Positions 36,511 through 49,634 of a DNA stretch of 64,000 nucleotides are shown here, piece after piece. Made by a program: the position numbers and the translations under genes. Below the pieces are notes generated by a model that saw only the letters and a list, made by a program, of their open reading frames with translations, had not been told where the DNA came from and made no database searches. The stretch is taken from contig NW_020194667.1 of NCBI RefSeq assembly GCF_002865645.1, positions 1,573,762-1,637,761 on the forward strand, read 5' to 3'. The stretch comes from Hyaloscypha bicolor E (Eukaryota > Ascomycota > Leotiomycetes > Helotiales > Hyaloscyphaceae). The first letter of the stretch is position 1. Each line of letters opens with the position of its first letter.

Positions 36511-38566
36511 TAATCCTATAATTATAAGAGATATATATAATAATAGAGCTCTAGAATATAATCTTCTCTAGCTTACTAATATAATAGGGATATAAAATAC
36601 AGAGTAATATTAGAGAAAATGGGCTTCTATAATATGGGATTATAGAATATAAGTACTAGAATTAAAAAGTAAAGATTAATTAATTTCTAAGAACTAAGAA
36701 GAAGAAAAGGGTAATATAAGCGAATTATAGACTATATAGAAATCCGGAGGTTATATAATAGAATTACGTAACTAATAAAAGTAAAATTCCTACTATTAAA
36801 AAAAGTTAATTTATATATTCTTTTTATATTTAACTAATATAAGGCAAAAATATAATTATATATCCGGATATTTATTTAAAAGATTTAGTAAAATAGATTA
36901 TTATTTATAAAAAAAATAAGAAAAATATAGAAAAAACTTGCGAATTAGAGAAAATAATATATTACTCTTCTTATAATAGGCCTTAAAGCAATTATTTATA
37001 TAATTAAAATAGAGAACTCTATAAGCTATAAAGTAATCTATAAATAAACTAATTATATATATATAAGAACTAGCCAGAAGTATAAGAGAAAGCCAGAAAG
37101 CTATATAATAAATAGATTTATAAAAAAGTTCTCTATAATATTAACTAAAATTATAATAATTAATTAATAGATCTATTACTAGTATTATAGGACTGGCTTA
37201 TTTATAGAGATATTCGTAATTAATTATTATTATTATTATTAGAAAATAAAAAGATATTCGAATTAAGTTTTTATAAGATAAAATACTATTAGATATAATT
37301 AATAACTAATCGGGCTTATTAACTAGTTAATTAAGCCAAGAAAAGAGGGAAAATATAAACTCGATAATAATTATAGCTTTTATATATTTTAGCTTATTCT
37401 ATAATAAAATTAGAAACAGGCCGATTTTATTTATAGGTAATATAAAAGCAAAAAGAATCTATATATAAGTAAAAGAGAAAATAGTAAAAGTAGAAGTAAT
37501 AAAAAGAAGAAAAAAAGAATAAAGTAAAGCCAGGCGTTTTTTTTTAGTATTTCTTATATAATCTGGATTTTTTAAAGAGTTCCGAAAACTAGCTAAAGCC
37601 TTAAGAATTTCCTTTTAAGTTTTAAAAAATTATAATAAAAGCCTCTTATATCTTAGGACTACTAAAATATAAATGAAAATATTTGAGTATTCTTTTTATT
37701 ATTCTAAACTAAGTTTTAAGGATTTGAATATAATTATATTCTAATATATAATTTCTTAGAAAGAGAAAATTCTAATATTTCTTATATAACTAGTATTTTC
37801 TAAGAAATTCCGAGAGCTAATTACTTAGAATAATCCAATTATAAACCAATATAGAAAAAAATAAGTTTAGGGCCGCTTTACTAAAATTATAATTAGCGGC
37901 CCTATATAAGCTCCGGAACTAGTAATAATTTTACTCTAAACTTGTTTCAAATAGCTTTAAATAATATAAATATATAAAAGTATTTTAATAATTAATATTT
38001 ATAATTAATTTATATTTTAATTTTAGCTAATTATTAAAAATATTAAAATAATTCTTTTAAATTTAAGAAAAAAAGAAATTTTAAGTTTAATTAAATTTAA
38101 TTATTATTAAAATAAAAAATCTTAATTTAAAATTTAAATCCTTTATAAAAATAAAACCTTTTAATTTATTATTTAATATATAAATATAAATAAGTTTATT
38201 TTAAATTAAATACTTATTTTTTTAGTTTTTTTATATATTATTATAAAATTATAAAAAGAATTACTTATATAATTATTTAATATATAAACTTTCTTAATTT
38301 TTAAATATATTAAAAATTCTTATAAAATTCTTATAAAATTAAGTTTTTCTTTTATATTATTTATTTATATATTAAATAATTTAACTAAAATAAAATAAAA
38401 TCTATTAATTAAATAAAATTAAAGCTAGTTATATTTAAAGTTATTTAAAACTTACTTTATAAAATTGGGCTTAATATTACTTAATAAGTAAAATAAAAAT
38501 ACTAAAATTTCTTTTATTTTTTAGTAATTTTTTATTACTTTATATATTATAAATAAAAATACTTAT

Positions 38567-38688
38567 ATTAATTAATATTTTAAGATTATAAAAGTATTTA
38601 TAACTAAAATAAAGAAATTAATTATTAATTAATATTTTAAGATTATAAAAGTATTTATAACTAAAATAAAGAAATTAATTATTAATTA
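38567..38688. repeat. 57-bp tandem duplication
   Basis: Two adjacent, essentially identical copies of a unit containing TTTTAAGATTATAAAAGTAT and AACTAAAATAAAGAAATTAA, offset by 57 bases. Confidence 0.75.
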
Positions 38689-38773
38689 TTTAAAAAAATT
38701 TAAAAAATTTAAAAGAAATTTATATATATTCTTTTATATAATAATTATAATTAATTAAATTAAATTAAATTTC

Positions 38774-38967
38774 ATTTATATTATTTATATTATTTATATT
38801 ATTTATATTATTTATATTATTTATATTATTTATATTATTTATATTATTTATATTATTTATATTATTTATTTATATTATTTATATTATTTATATTATTTAT
38901 ATTATTTATATTATTTATATTATTTATATTATTTATATTATTTATATTATTTATATTATTTATATTA
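38774..38967. repeat. (ATTTATATT)n minisatellite
   Basis: About 21 near-perfect copies of a 9-base unit, with one interruption near 38865. Confidence 0.9.
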
Positions 38968-39539
38968 TATATAAAAAACTAGCTAAAGTTTATAGAAAGC
39001 TTTTTTTAATTATAACAAAAGTAATATTATTTTTATAGGCTATTTACTAAAGCTATAAAGCTTTTTCGAATTTCTTTTTTCTTTTATAGGTTTTTCTAAG
39101 TCTTATTTCTATTTATAAAGCTTTTTTCTTCTTATAGGCTCTCTTATATAAGTATATAAGAATCCGCGATTTTTAAAGGCTTATATTTAAATAATTATTA
39201 ATTTCTAAAAACTATTTTCTATTATCTTTTATAAGATATCTGTAATATTTTCTTGCTTTTATTTCTCTAAGCTTTTATTTACTCGATTTCTTATTATAGG
39301 CTTATATATATTTTTAAAGCTTATTTCTAATAGGTTTATTCTCAAGTTTTAATATTCTTATTTATTTATTTCTTTAAATATTATATTAATAATTTGATTT
39401 TTTCTTCTGTTTTTAATATATAAAATATATAAAGAAATATCTAAATTTAGAAAGAAATCGTTTTTAATTATAATTAGAATAGTATTCTAAAAAGAAGAAT
39501 TAATAAATATTTATAAAGAGGTTTTTTTATTTATAAGTT

Positions 39540-39710
39540 GGCCTATAAGTATTTCTTTATTTATAGATTTCTTTTCTTTATCTATAAATTCCTCTTTTTT
39601 ATCTATAAATTCCTTTTCTTTATCTATAAATTTCTCTTCTTTATTTACAGATCTCTTTTCTTTATTTATAAGTTCTTTTTCTTTATTTATAAGCTTTTCT
39701 TCTCTTTATA
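39540..39710 (-). repeat. 27-bp tandem repeat, relic coding for a 9-residue charged repeat
   Basis: On the minus strand, about six imperfect copies of a 27-base unit read as (N/D)KEKE(L/F)I-type nonapeptides in one continuous frame. This is a charged coiled-coil pattern. There is no start and the flanks carry stops, so it is a relic. Confidence 0.55.
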
Positions 39711-41709
39711 TTTCTAAATATTAGCTAGCTATAAGCTAGTAATATATTTCCTATAGCTTTTACTTATATTTATACTTATATTCTTGCTTTTTCCTCTTAT
39801 ATTTATCTATAAACTACTATATATTAGTCCTATTTCTTAGCTTTTTACAAGCTCTTATCGGATTATTCTTCTTCTATTATTTTTTTATTCTCTTTTTTAC
39901 TACTTTTTCTCTTTATATTATTACTATTTATCTTTTTTTAATTAAACTTAGAGCTTTCTTTACTTATTTCAAGCCTGCTATTATACTTTTTCTTTTACTT
40001 ATATCTCTTTTAAATCTATAGAATCCTATATTCTATATATTTATATCTATTACTTTACTTTCTTTATCTATAAGACCCGCCGGCTATATCTTTCTTATAT
40101 AAACTTGCTCATAGCCTTATAGTATTAGTTATACTTTTATATAAGGCAGATTTCATAAGTATAAAATTAATATCTATTTTTATAAAAAGAGAAGCTTATA
40201 ATTAAGTAAAAGAATTTATATCTAGAATAATATAGCCGATTTAAAAGAAGAGTATCTATTAGGAAGCCTATAAAAGAAAGCTTCTAAAGCTTATAAAAGT
40301 GAGCCTATAGAATATATGAAGCTAGTAAAGCTTATAAAAGAAACCGGAAGTTTTAGTATTTCTATATAGATTAGTTTATATAATAGTATTTATTTTCCCG
40401 GAAAATAATATTAATATAAAAGAGAATTAAAAATATAAGTATATAAAAAAACTAAAAATAATAAGCTTAAAATTTTATTTTTATTATTTAAATTTAAATT
40501 AATAAATACATTTTATTTTTATCTTTAATATTTATTATTAAATAAATTAAAAAATAATAAAAGCTTTAATTAAATATTTAATAATTTAGAAAAATTAAAT
40601 AAACTTTTTAAAAGTAATTATAATAAATAGCTTTAATTAAAAAATAAAATAGAATTAAAAAGTAAAAAGAAATAAAGTATATAAGAAAGCTTAATAAGGA
40701 AATAAAAGCTTGTTTTATTTCGCTATTAATTATAAATATAAGTTTAAAAATATAAGAACTAAAATATTATAAAATACTATAGTTTAATATAATATTTTAA
40801 TTAAGTTATATAAAGTTTTAATAAGTTTTTAAGAGTTTTATAGCCTTAATTTAATATAATTATAATAGTTATAAAACTAAATAAGATATTATAAGATATA
40901 TAAAAGGCTTTAGAATTATATATATCTTATATTTCTATTATTATTTCTGTAATAATAAAGAAATTAATAAAAGAATTAAAAGAATTAAAGTAATTTATTT
41001 TGATTTTATAAGATTAGTAATAATAAAAAAGATTATTAATACTAAATTAAAAGTTATAAAAATAAAGAAATTAAAAGTAATAAATATAAGTATATTTCCG
41101 GTTTTAATTTATATATATAATAAAGCTAGCCTAATTAAATAATACTTTAGAAAGCTTATATTATAATAAGGATTTTATTTTTAAATTATATAAATTTTAA
41201 ATATTTATATTACTTTTCTTTTCTTTTTAGTTCTTAGAAATTAATTAATCTTTACTTATTAATTTTATATCTTATTTATATATTATAAATACTTATTTAA
41301 TTCTTTATATATTATTACTTGTTTTATATATCTATTATAATATCTAATATTATCTTGCTATTTAATTAAATAATACTTAATATTTAAGGGAAATAAATCC
41401 TTGCTCTATTTTTATTAATACGAGCCTTAATAAGAGCTAATATCTAATAATTTAACCGGAATTACTTTAATTATAAGAGTAAACCTATTAGAATTAATTC
41501 TTTCGAATAAGAATTTATTTATTTCAAATATTAAATAATAATACTTAATAAATAAATTAAATTTTAGTAATAATTTTAAGAAAAATAATTAATTTATTAT
41601 TATAGAAAATTAGTATTTAAATACTTTTATATAAGTACTAGCTTAACTTATATAAGTCTATTTAATAAATACTTTGGTTTTTTTTTAAATTTTAAATATA
41701 TATTTATTT

Positions 41710-41795
41710 ATAATTATTTATTCATAATTATTTATTTATAATTATTTATTTATGATTATTTGTTTATAATTATTTATTTATAATTACTTATAAAT
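41710..41795. repeat. 14-bp tandem repeat
   Basis: About six copies of ATAATTATTTATTT with single-base changes, at the right edge of the AT-rich block. Confidence 0.75.
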
Positions 41796-41799
41796 AACT

Positions 41800-42378
41800 T
41801 GAATAGTTATTTGATATACTGGCTGGCGGAGAAGGCAGCAGACCTAGTTGCCAGAAGTTATTGAAATGCTTGTTTTGTGGCCGTTTGAGTCCTCGACAGA
41901 TGTTACATGGGAACTCGAAATCAGAAGCAAATCCGAACCTTTCGTTGGCTCTGACATCTAGATAATGGATGGTTGCTTCCGTTGGTTTTACATAGTTTCC
42001 ACAGCATGGTTTAATTAACAATTAGACTTAGAGAAAATTCAGTTTCGCCATATAAACGTACTACGAACCGAAGCTTGTCCCTAAAGTGGCTGGATTTCAA
42101 TTTCCTGCCATTAGCAATGAATAAATCCAACTCAACCGCCGCTTTGAAAAAAAAAAAGCGGTGCACGACATTTTTGTCCCTTTGGTTAGAGGAAAGAAAC
42201 CGTGGACGCTCATAGGAAATATAGTAGAAGGAAACATTCAGTAGTTGCAATGCAGGAATATCTGCGAGTAGACTTTCAAAGGAAGTCTCTGTTGTTATGT
42301 GGCTTTCACATTCGTTTCGAGTCCAAACAAGACTATTTACCGAGCGGAAAGAATCTATGTCATCTAGTCATAGACTTT
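41800..42378. other. transition from AT-rich block to genes
   Basis: Base composition returns to normal. Two short minus-strand frames (41788-42021, 42011-42250) have no recognisable features. No gene supported. Confidence 0.4.
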
Positions 42379-44482
42379 CTAAACACCAACACAATACGCT
42401 TCACCAAGCTCAAGATCAGTACACCCTGATCCGATCGCCGGATTCCAAGCATAGAACTGCGCAAACGTAAGACCATATTCCGATTCGATAGCAGAACATG
42501 AACAACCTAGGAAACGTATTAGAGATCTATCTTTTCTCGAAACTCTAATTGCGGGAGGATTCTTACCACTCTCACAAAGTGTCCAAGCATTACAGTTCGC
42601 CACAATCCCAGTCTGCGTGGGACCTGGTGCTGTTACACTAGTCGCTGATGTTGAGGTTGACTGTACGGTACTAGAAGAGGAGGGCGATATTGAAGTGGTC
42701 GACGATACCGAAGTTACAGTAAAGGTCGAGGAGCTGACAGCGACATTGTTGCCATCAACACAATAAGCATCTCCCAACTGCAGCAGCAAGCATGCGGCAT
42801 CGATACTTGGATTCCAGGCCTGGAATTGAGCGAATGAGATGTCAAAGGCGCTTTCAATAAGAGCACAGGTGTCATTAGCAACCACGGTGTAGTACTCATA
42901 ACAATCAGGGGTTGTTCCTGCAAACCGTCAGAGTTCGGATAAGAATTTAAAGAGCTTGATATTAACTAACCACTTGGGGTAGGCGCAGGAGGGGTCACAT
43001 ATGTCGTTAAAGTGCTGGTCGAGTTGGTCGTGTTCCATTGTGCAGTCGGATCAACACAATAGTACAATCCCACGACGAGATTAGTGCAGCCAGCGTTGAT
43101 AGAAGGATTGATGGCTTCGAAAAGGTCGATCGAGATTGTGTTATTCAGCGCTATAAGCTGACAATAATCGCCTGATTGGACTTCATAATACTTTCCACAA
43201 TAAATCGTTGTATCTGTAAACAGCGAGTTAAGCTTTGATGACTACAATCCCTGGTGAGACATGACTCGGGGAGCTTACCAAATGCTACATTTCCTGGCGG
43301 CGTTACAGTGGCTGTGGCATACAACGCCGTCTGTGTTCCCGTCGCACCAGCAATCGTTGTTCCGTTCCAAACAACTCCAGGCTGGCTGATGCAAAGGTAT
43401 TCGCCCGTGATCAAATTCGTACAACTTGGATTGATAGTCGGGTTCCAGGAACGTAGCTGCGTGTATGTGAGATTGTTTTTTGCTGAGACGCCAACACATG
43501 TATCGTTTGCCTGGATATTGTAGATGCTACAAGATTGTGGTAGACAAAGACTTTGACCAACTAAAACGGGGTGAATCAGCATGACTATGCTTTCTGTTCT
43601 AAATATGTTTTGTCGACTTACTGTCAAGATTTGAACAATCAGGAAAAATATCGTTGAGAACCCTCAAAGTGCCCGTAGGAACATTTTTAGCTGCCGAAAT
43701 TCCAAGGCAGCCATCACCGGAAACAACGGTGTATTTGTTCCCGGATAGGCAAAAAGCTGGTGCAGTGGAGTTTGAGGTAGAATTTGTGGAAGAAGCAAAG
43801 CCAGATACTGAAGTTAAGTTGGTCGTAAGCGGCTGGACCGCAATAGGGTATCCCACACCGCAGGTAGACTGTATTGAGGACCATTGTGAGGCAATTCCCA
43901 AGTTATAGTTGCTAAAACTTGTGCCTTGGATGGTCTGTCCAAGAGAAAGGATACACGGAGAACATAGTTGAGCCTCGGAAAGACTTGTCATCGGTACATC
44001 GCCACTTAATTCAGCTGTTATATTATTGAAAAAGTCTGACTATGTGAGCTCCATGACTCAATTTCGGAGATTGAATGCTTACCACTGCAGTACTCTCCAG
44101 TTACTGTGTCTGTTAAGCAAGTTAGATTAAATGAAGCAGACGTGATATCCCCGTAGTAGGTCGCTGGAAGTCCTGGGAATGGTTGTGGCTGGCCCGCACA
44201 AGACGTGACTACATTTGTGTGGTATGAAGTCAACGAGGTTTTGCAGGCTGCTGTACATAGAGTGGCTAGAACAGTACTGTTGAAAGTCCCTTGTACGTCA
44301 ACCATGGCATTGCTTTGAAACCATTCATTGCACTCAACAAGTGATTCCATTGCGCTGATGCATGCCGTGCTGAGGGTCGCGGTTGTTGTATTCGCCGTGT
44401 AGCCAGGTTCTAGTATATAGAATTGGGCTGAAACCAGTTGGATTGCCCAAGCAGCGACAAGAAATCCATTGAAGAACATCAT
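42379..44482 (-). CDS. secreted protein with five LysM domains
   Basis: Six exons: 44083-44482, 43622-44014, 43279-43560, 42971-43213, 42567-42917 and 42379-42506. All internal joins are phase 1, so the exons are modular; 598 residues. A signal peptide (MMFFNGFLVAAWAIQLVSA) starts the protein, followed by a Cys-containing N-terminal region. Five LysM modules then follow, each with the fungal pattern C-x-Y-x-V-x-x-x-D-x-C and (W/I)NP-x-(I/L). Examples are SGDYCQLIALNNTISIDLFE and SFAQFQAWNPSIDAACLLLQ. The last module runs to the C-terminal YCVGV. LysM binds chitin or chito-oligosaccharides. In fungi such proteins mask chitin or act with subgroup-C chitinases, and a chitinase of that type is divergent from it 939 bp away. 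Confidence 0.93.
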
Positions 44483-45421
44483 TATTTCTTCATAAATTAC
44501 AGAAGGACGAAGACAGAAAATTTAGGAATCAAAACATATCAAGATATCAGACAAATGTAGGTGAGATATGATGCTATGCATAGGAAGTGAAAATGTGGAA
44601 TTGCATCGCTTACCCCTATTGCAGCTTTGTAGGCCGAAAGAAGAACTATCGGCGGCGAGCATGCAGGGGACTTGATCGTGGAGCTTTTTCGTGAGTTAAT
44701 CTGAACCGTATCTGTAGGTGCGCCTTGCGGTGGCCGGAGGGAAGGGTCTCCCTAATCTCACGCATCGAAATGCTTGTCATGATGCTTGAAGCTTAACATT
44801 TAAGATTGATCTTACATGCGTCCTCATTTTACAGTACTGAAACCATTAGCGGGTCCTCCAATCGCGGGCCAACGAGACCTTCGAATAGGGGGCTGTTGCT
44901 GAAGATTTTGCGCTGTGCCGCAACTCCGCTCTACGGGGAGTCAGCCGACCTACCAGCCGCTGCAGACGCAGGGAATCGACGGCATTCAAATCCATTCCGC
45001 CGAAGCGCCTAACATCCCGGTACTGACCTATTGAGTGTAGCATGCCAATTTCTAGGCTGTCCGCCCCCACATTCCGAATGGAATTGACCAGGTAGACTGC
45101 TTATTACCCCTCCATGTTCTCTACTGCATCGAGTTACAAATCTCCGATTACCACACTTTTCGATACTGGGGCACACCTTGTAGTTCAAGGGGTATGCATT
45201 CAAAGTCAGAGGCAGGCTAGACAAGGCGTCGATTGTGCGGGAGAGATAGGGGCAGGCTGGGCAGGGGAAGTAGACTCGTTAATCGAAGCTGATCGTTTGC
45301 GATAGTGCCCCTTTTTTTGCATCCATCTTTAAACTTCATTCTTTTCTTAATATTACCCTCCTTCCTCGACAGTCATTTGTATCTGTAAATACGTCTGGAA
45401 TTTCTCCTTCATTCATCCATT
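44483..45421. promoter_or_regulatory. divergent promoter region between LysM and chitinase genes
   Basis: 939 bp between the two start codons, so co-regulation from this region is plausible. The 120 bases before the chitinase start are C/T-rich. No specific site named. Confidence 0.5.
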
Positions 45422-48400
45422 ATGGGGGCCGGAAATCTCTGGCTTGTGCTATCTCTGTGTCTTTATTTCCTCGGAATACATGCTCAGGATGGTTCCACTG
45501 ACCCCTATACCTGTTCGGCCTCTAGTCCATGCTCCATTGGGTGTTGTTCAAATACTGGAGTAAGTCAACTTCGAGAGGATCTAAACGAAGAACTAAGAAA
45601 ATAGGTCTGTGGTTTAGGCCCGGATTACTGTGGTGATACATGTATCTCTACATGCGACTACAAGTCTGAATGTGATCCCGGGTGGGGAGCTACTTGGTCA
45701 GCCGCAGAGACCTGCCCTCTGAATGTTTGCTGTAGCAAATATGGATTTTGCGGTGAGTCAACTGTTTGGTCATGTGAACAAAGAACTGAGATATAGGCAC
45801 AACCTCGGACTTCTGTGGGAACAAGACGGTCACAAAGCCATCATGTAGTGGCACCAGTACAAGTGGTAGAACAATTGGATACTATGAAGGGTGGTCTACT
45901 ACGCGCGCTTGCGACCAGGGTACCTAATTTCTGTTTAAGCTCATTTCTACGTGCCGTCTAAGGCGATCTAGTACCACCGGATTCGCTCCCAGCGGGCATC
46001 TACTCACATCTCAACTATGCTTTTGCCCTGATCGACCCCAACACCTTCGAGATTGCGCCCATGAGTGAGTTAGACACAGTTCTATACCCGAGATTTACAG
46101 CCCTCAAGGATTTGAATCCTGGCCTTGAAACGTGGATCTCCGTGGGAGGGTGGTCTATGAATGATGCGGATCAACCGACTGCTGCTACTTTCTCCAATCT
46201 GGCAGCTAGCTCGAGTGCTCAGTCATCATTCATCACTTCACTTCTCTCTTTTATGACTACATATGGATTCGATGGAGTCGATATTGACTGGGAATATCCT
46301 GTTGCGCCAGAGCGCTCAGGCCAGCCAGCTGACTACAAAAACTATGTGTCGTTTTTGACAAATCTGAAAAGTGCACTTGGATCCAACGGCCATAACTATG
46401 GGCTGAGTATCACGTATGGCCTCATTCTTGCCCATTCTTGACTGATTTCTAATGTCACTCTGTGCAGACTACCCTCAAGTTACTGGTACATGCAGAATTT
46501 TGATATCGTCAATCTGGCCAAGATTGTGGACTGGTTTAATGTGATGACCTACGATCTCCATGGTACCTGGGATTCAACGAACAAATTCATCGGACCTTAC
46601 ATTAACGCCCACACGAACCTCACCGAGATTGACTTGACAATGGACCTGTTCTGGCGGAATGATGTGAGACTATGAATCAAATTTTACACATTTCCTGCTA
46701 ATTAACCCTCAGATACCTCCTGCGAAGATTACCATGGGTTTAGGCTTCTATGGTCGTAGCTTCACTTTGACTGATCCATCATGTACAGTTGCTGGATGTC
46801 CATTTAGCAGTGGAGGGACAGCCGGTCCCTGCTCTGCGAGCTCCGGAACTCTCATGGATGTAGAAATTCAAGCTGTCATCGCAGCTGGAGGTGTCGTTAC
46901 GCTTGATAGCGCTGCCGCAGTCAAGCAAGTAGTCTGGGATACAAACCAGTGGGTCTCTTATGATGACGCTGATACTTTCGCTTTGAAAATCGATTATGCT
47001 AATGGCAAGTGTTTGGGAGGGACGATGGTATGGGCCGTATCCAACGATGATGGCAACTGGACTGCATCTCAAGCATTGGGAAGTTCGACCAGCCTTGGGC
47101 TTTCGAAGAAATTATCAATCTTTGGGGGACCTAGCCCAAAGGTTACTGACACCATTTCGAGTTGCTTATGGGGCAATTGTGGAGAGCCTTGTTCATCTAT
47201 AAATTCAGGTCTATCTGCAGCTACATCCGGGTATGGATGTCTTTCCCTGACCCCATCTCTGACCCCTGCTAATATTCATAGCTCGGGGCAAAACAAAGGA
47301 TCGGTGGGAATATATTCAGCGTGTCCTGATGGCCAAACGCGTCCTTACTGCTGTCCGCAGAATGACGTTCCTACTTGCACGTGGCGGGGCAAGGCGCCAT
47401 TTTGCGGATCATCAGGCAAGTGCGAAGATCTGGAAGTTGAAGTGGCGAGTGACATATCCGCTGGGGGCGCTGGTGAGACCTATCTTATTCCTAATTTTTT
47501 TGGATCTTATCTGATATTCGCACAGAATGCTGGACTTCACACAAGGTACTTTGCTGCACCAAGACACAATCAGACGCCCAGGCAGGGCAATGTGGTAAGT
47601 TACTCTAGCGTCCTGAAATTTACATTTTAGGAGCGAAAGCTAAAAGAACATTTAGATTGGGAAGGGAGCGCGCCATTCTGTGCTGGAATTGGCGGCAAGG
47701 CATCCTGTTCTTCCAGCCACCCTGATCGCCTCACGTACAGTTCTTTTGGGGCCGGTGGCGAATCATACTGCGCCACTGGATATAAAAGCTTCTGTTGCAC
47801 GGATCCACTTCCATACACTGGCTGCGATTGGTAGGCTACTTGAAGACTCATGGTTGTCAATACTAACCACCCCATAGGACTTCTAGCTATCCCATCTTCA
47901 GCAGTTGCGACAAAACTTGCGGCGCTGGGAAACAGACCCTTGCTGTGGACCCTACGTGGTGCAATGGCGGAGGGTATAATTACTTTTGTTGTGATCAGAT
48001 AATCACTCAAACGACGACACCTGCCACCACACCTCCTTTGAATTTTTGTGTCGATACAGATGACGAATATGTGGAGTCGGGCAAAGCAGACGACGACAAC
48101 AATCCTGCAGATCTGCTCGAACTTTACTGGTGGGAGCAGACGTGCTTTAGGTACGTTGTGCATAAGCCCTCACAATAAATATTTACTTACCCGCGAAGCA
48201 TCCCCAACTTAGCGGATCCGACAATACCAGGAGTCGAAGATGTCCAAAAGCGCTCCGGTGTGAATGCCCAGCCTGTCCCAAAACATTGGAATTACTTTCT
48301 AAGCAACCTCACTGAGCTCGCCGTTAGCAATGAATGGGAGCCCTACTACTTTAACACATCTGGAGGAAGAGGGTCAAATCGCTATCCATCAGTCTGTCTC

Positions 48401-49587
48401 CCAGAAGGCCAATGCTACATCGCACCCGAGCTCGCCTATTCGCCCTGGCGAGAGATTTTGGAGGAGCTCCAGGAGTACTCCCCCAATTTGATACAACCGC
48501 GCGGCCCAGAAAGAACATACGGATTCTGCACCCCCTCAGGATCCAAGATCAAGAATTTCAGATCGTCTCCGTATCCAGATGTCAGCATCCTCTCGAACTC
48601 GAAGAAGTTCTTCTCAGCAGCCGTGGAGGCTACCACCGCAGGTATCTGCGCTGGGCTTCCTCTCATTGAAGGCGTGAGGCAGCTGGGCATCAACTACGTC
48701 GCTGAACATGTAACTGAGCTTCAAACCCCCGTCCAATTTGCTTCGGCGATGGTAAACGCTATATATCCGGATGGGACAACGCCAAGTGCTGCAATCGCAG
48801 CCTATGATTGGCTTCTCATGTTCGGACCTAACGGATATTTCTATCAGGTATGTCTTTGGGAGATAAATCATGTAGAAATTTATCTGACTTATTCATTATA
48901 GACGTGGGATCAGCTTGGCATGACGATCCCCGAAGGTTTCACGGGCGCAACCCCGGCCCTAGCCCTATACGCCATCTTCGGGACCACTGCGGACACAACA
49001 AATCTCTTGATCCTCGACGCTAAGACGAATTCTCTCAAGGCTATCATGTGGCGTGGCTTCAAGAACATCGTTGGCGTCGCGAGTTGGGGGAAAACCGGCC
49101 ACGAAGCGAGAGCAGCATTACTGAACCGAATCACGGGAGCGCTTCCTTTGTATCTGAACAGTGATGAGGCACAAAATGCTCTTAGACACACGTACACTGG
49201 GTTCATCGCACTTCTGCAAGCCATGGATAAGGCCTCAAGAGGCGGTGTCTCGGCCATGACTCCAATAGTTGGTACGTATATTGAAACCTTGCACCTAGAA
49301 ATGATAGAAGTGCGCGTAGAAACCTGTCTTGCTAATTGGCGATGCTCCACACAGGCACAACTTTCGACGCCGCTTATACCGAGTTCACAAAAACCTCGAT
49401 GACCTTCATGGAGACGAACCTCCAAGATTTTGCGACCGACAAGCTTACCAGCGAGATTGCCTTTTGGGCAAGCAATCCAAGTAACTACGATACAGCTGTT
49501 TGCGCAGCAATGAAAACCGACCTCTCAACCTCATTGGCTAATGTTGTCACTAATGTAGTTATCAATCAAGGGTTTTTGCAGAGTTAA
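45422..49587 (+). CDS. GH18 class V chitinase with chitin-binding module and long C-terminal extension (subgroup C type)
   Basis: Twelve exons: 45422-45559, 45605-45752, 45797-45919, 45963-46413, 46468-46663, 46713-47472, 47526-47594, 47656-47830, 47878-48150, 48199-48847, 48902-49271 and 49355-49587. They sum to 1195 codons with agreeing phases. Residues 1-21 form a signal peptide. The Cys-rich region at about 30-100 contains a CBM18 hevein-like module (CPLNVCCSKYGFCGTTSDFC). The GH18 barrel follows, with the SVGGW substrate motif and the catalytic FDGVDIDWEYP. After about residue 480 come Cys-rich repeats (CTWRGKAPFCG, WEGSAPFCAGIGGKASC) and then a 400-residue tail of the kind seen in killer-toxin-like subgroup C chitinases. 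It hydrolyses chitin outside the cell or in walls. The tail includes VEDVQKRSG, a possible Kex2 cleavage site. The stop lies 47 bp from that of the next, convergent gene. Confidence 0.92.
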
Positions 49588-49634
49588 TTTAGCCCACAAT
49601 AGCATAGCTCATTGATATTTAATCACCCTTTGGT

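Larger units (their letters stand above)
35500..41800. other. AT-rich block of decayed repeats (RIP-type)
   Basis: About 6.3 kb composed mostly of A and T, with no long open frame and with TAA/TAG in every frame. C-containing dinucleotides such as CA are scarce and TA is very frequent, the pattern left by C-to-T change at CpA (RIP) in Pezizomycotina. Short stretches still look protein-like if TAA/TAG are read as Gln (for example around 37350-37500), but no family can be named. Tandem repeats inside are listed separately. Confidence 0.8.

Noticed and set aside
42507..42566. Reading straight through the last LysM intron, which is open and a multiple of three
   Set aside because: GTAAGA and CCTAG sites flank it, and splicing gives a normal LysM core (CSCSAIESEYG) while read-through inserts 20 residues into the module.
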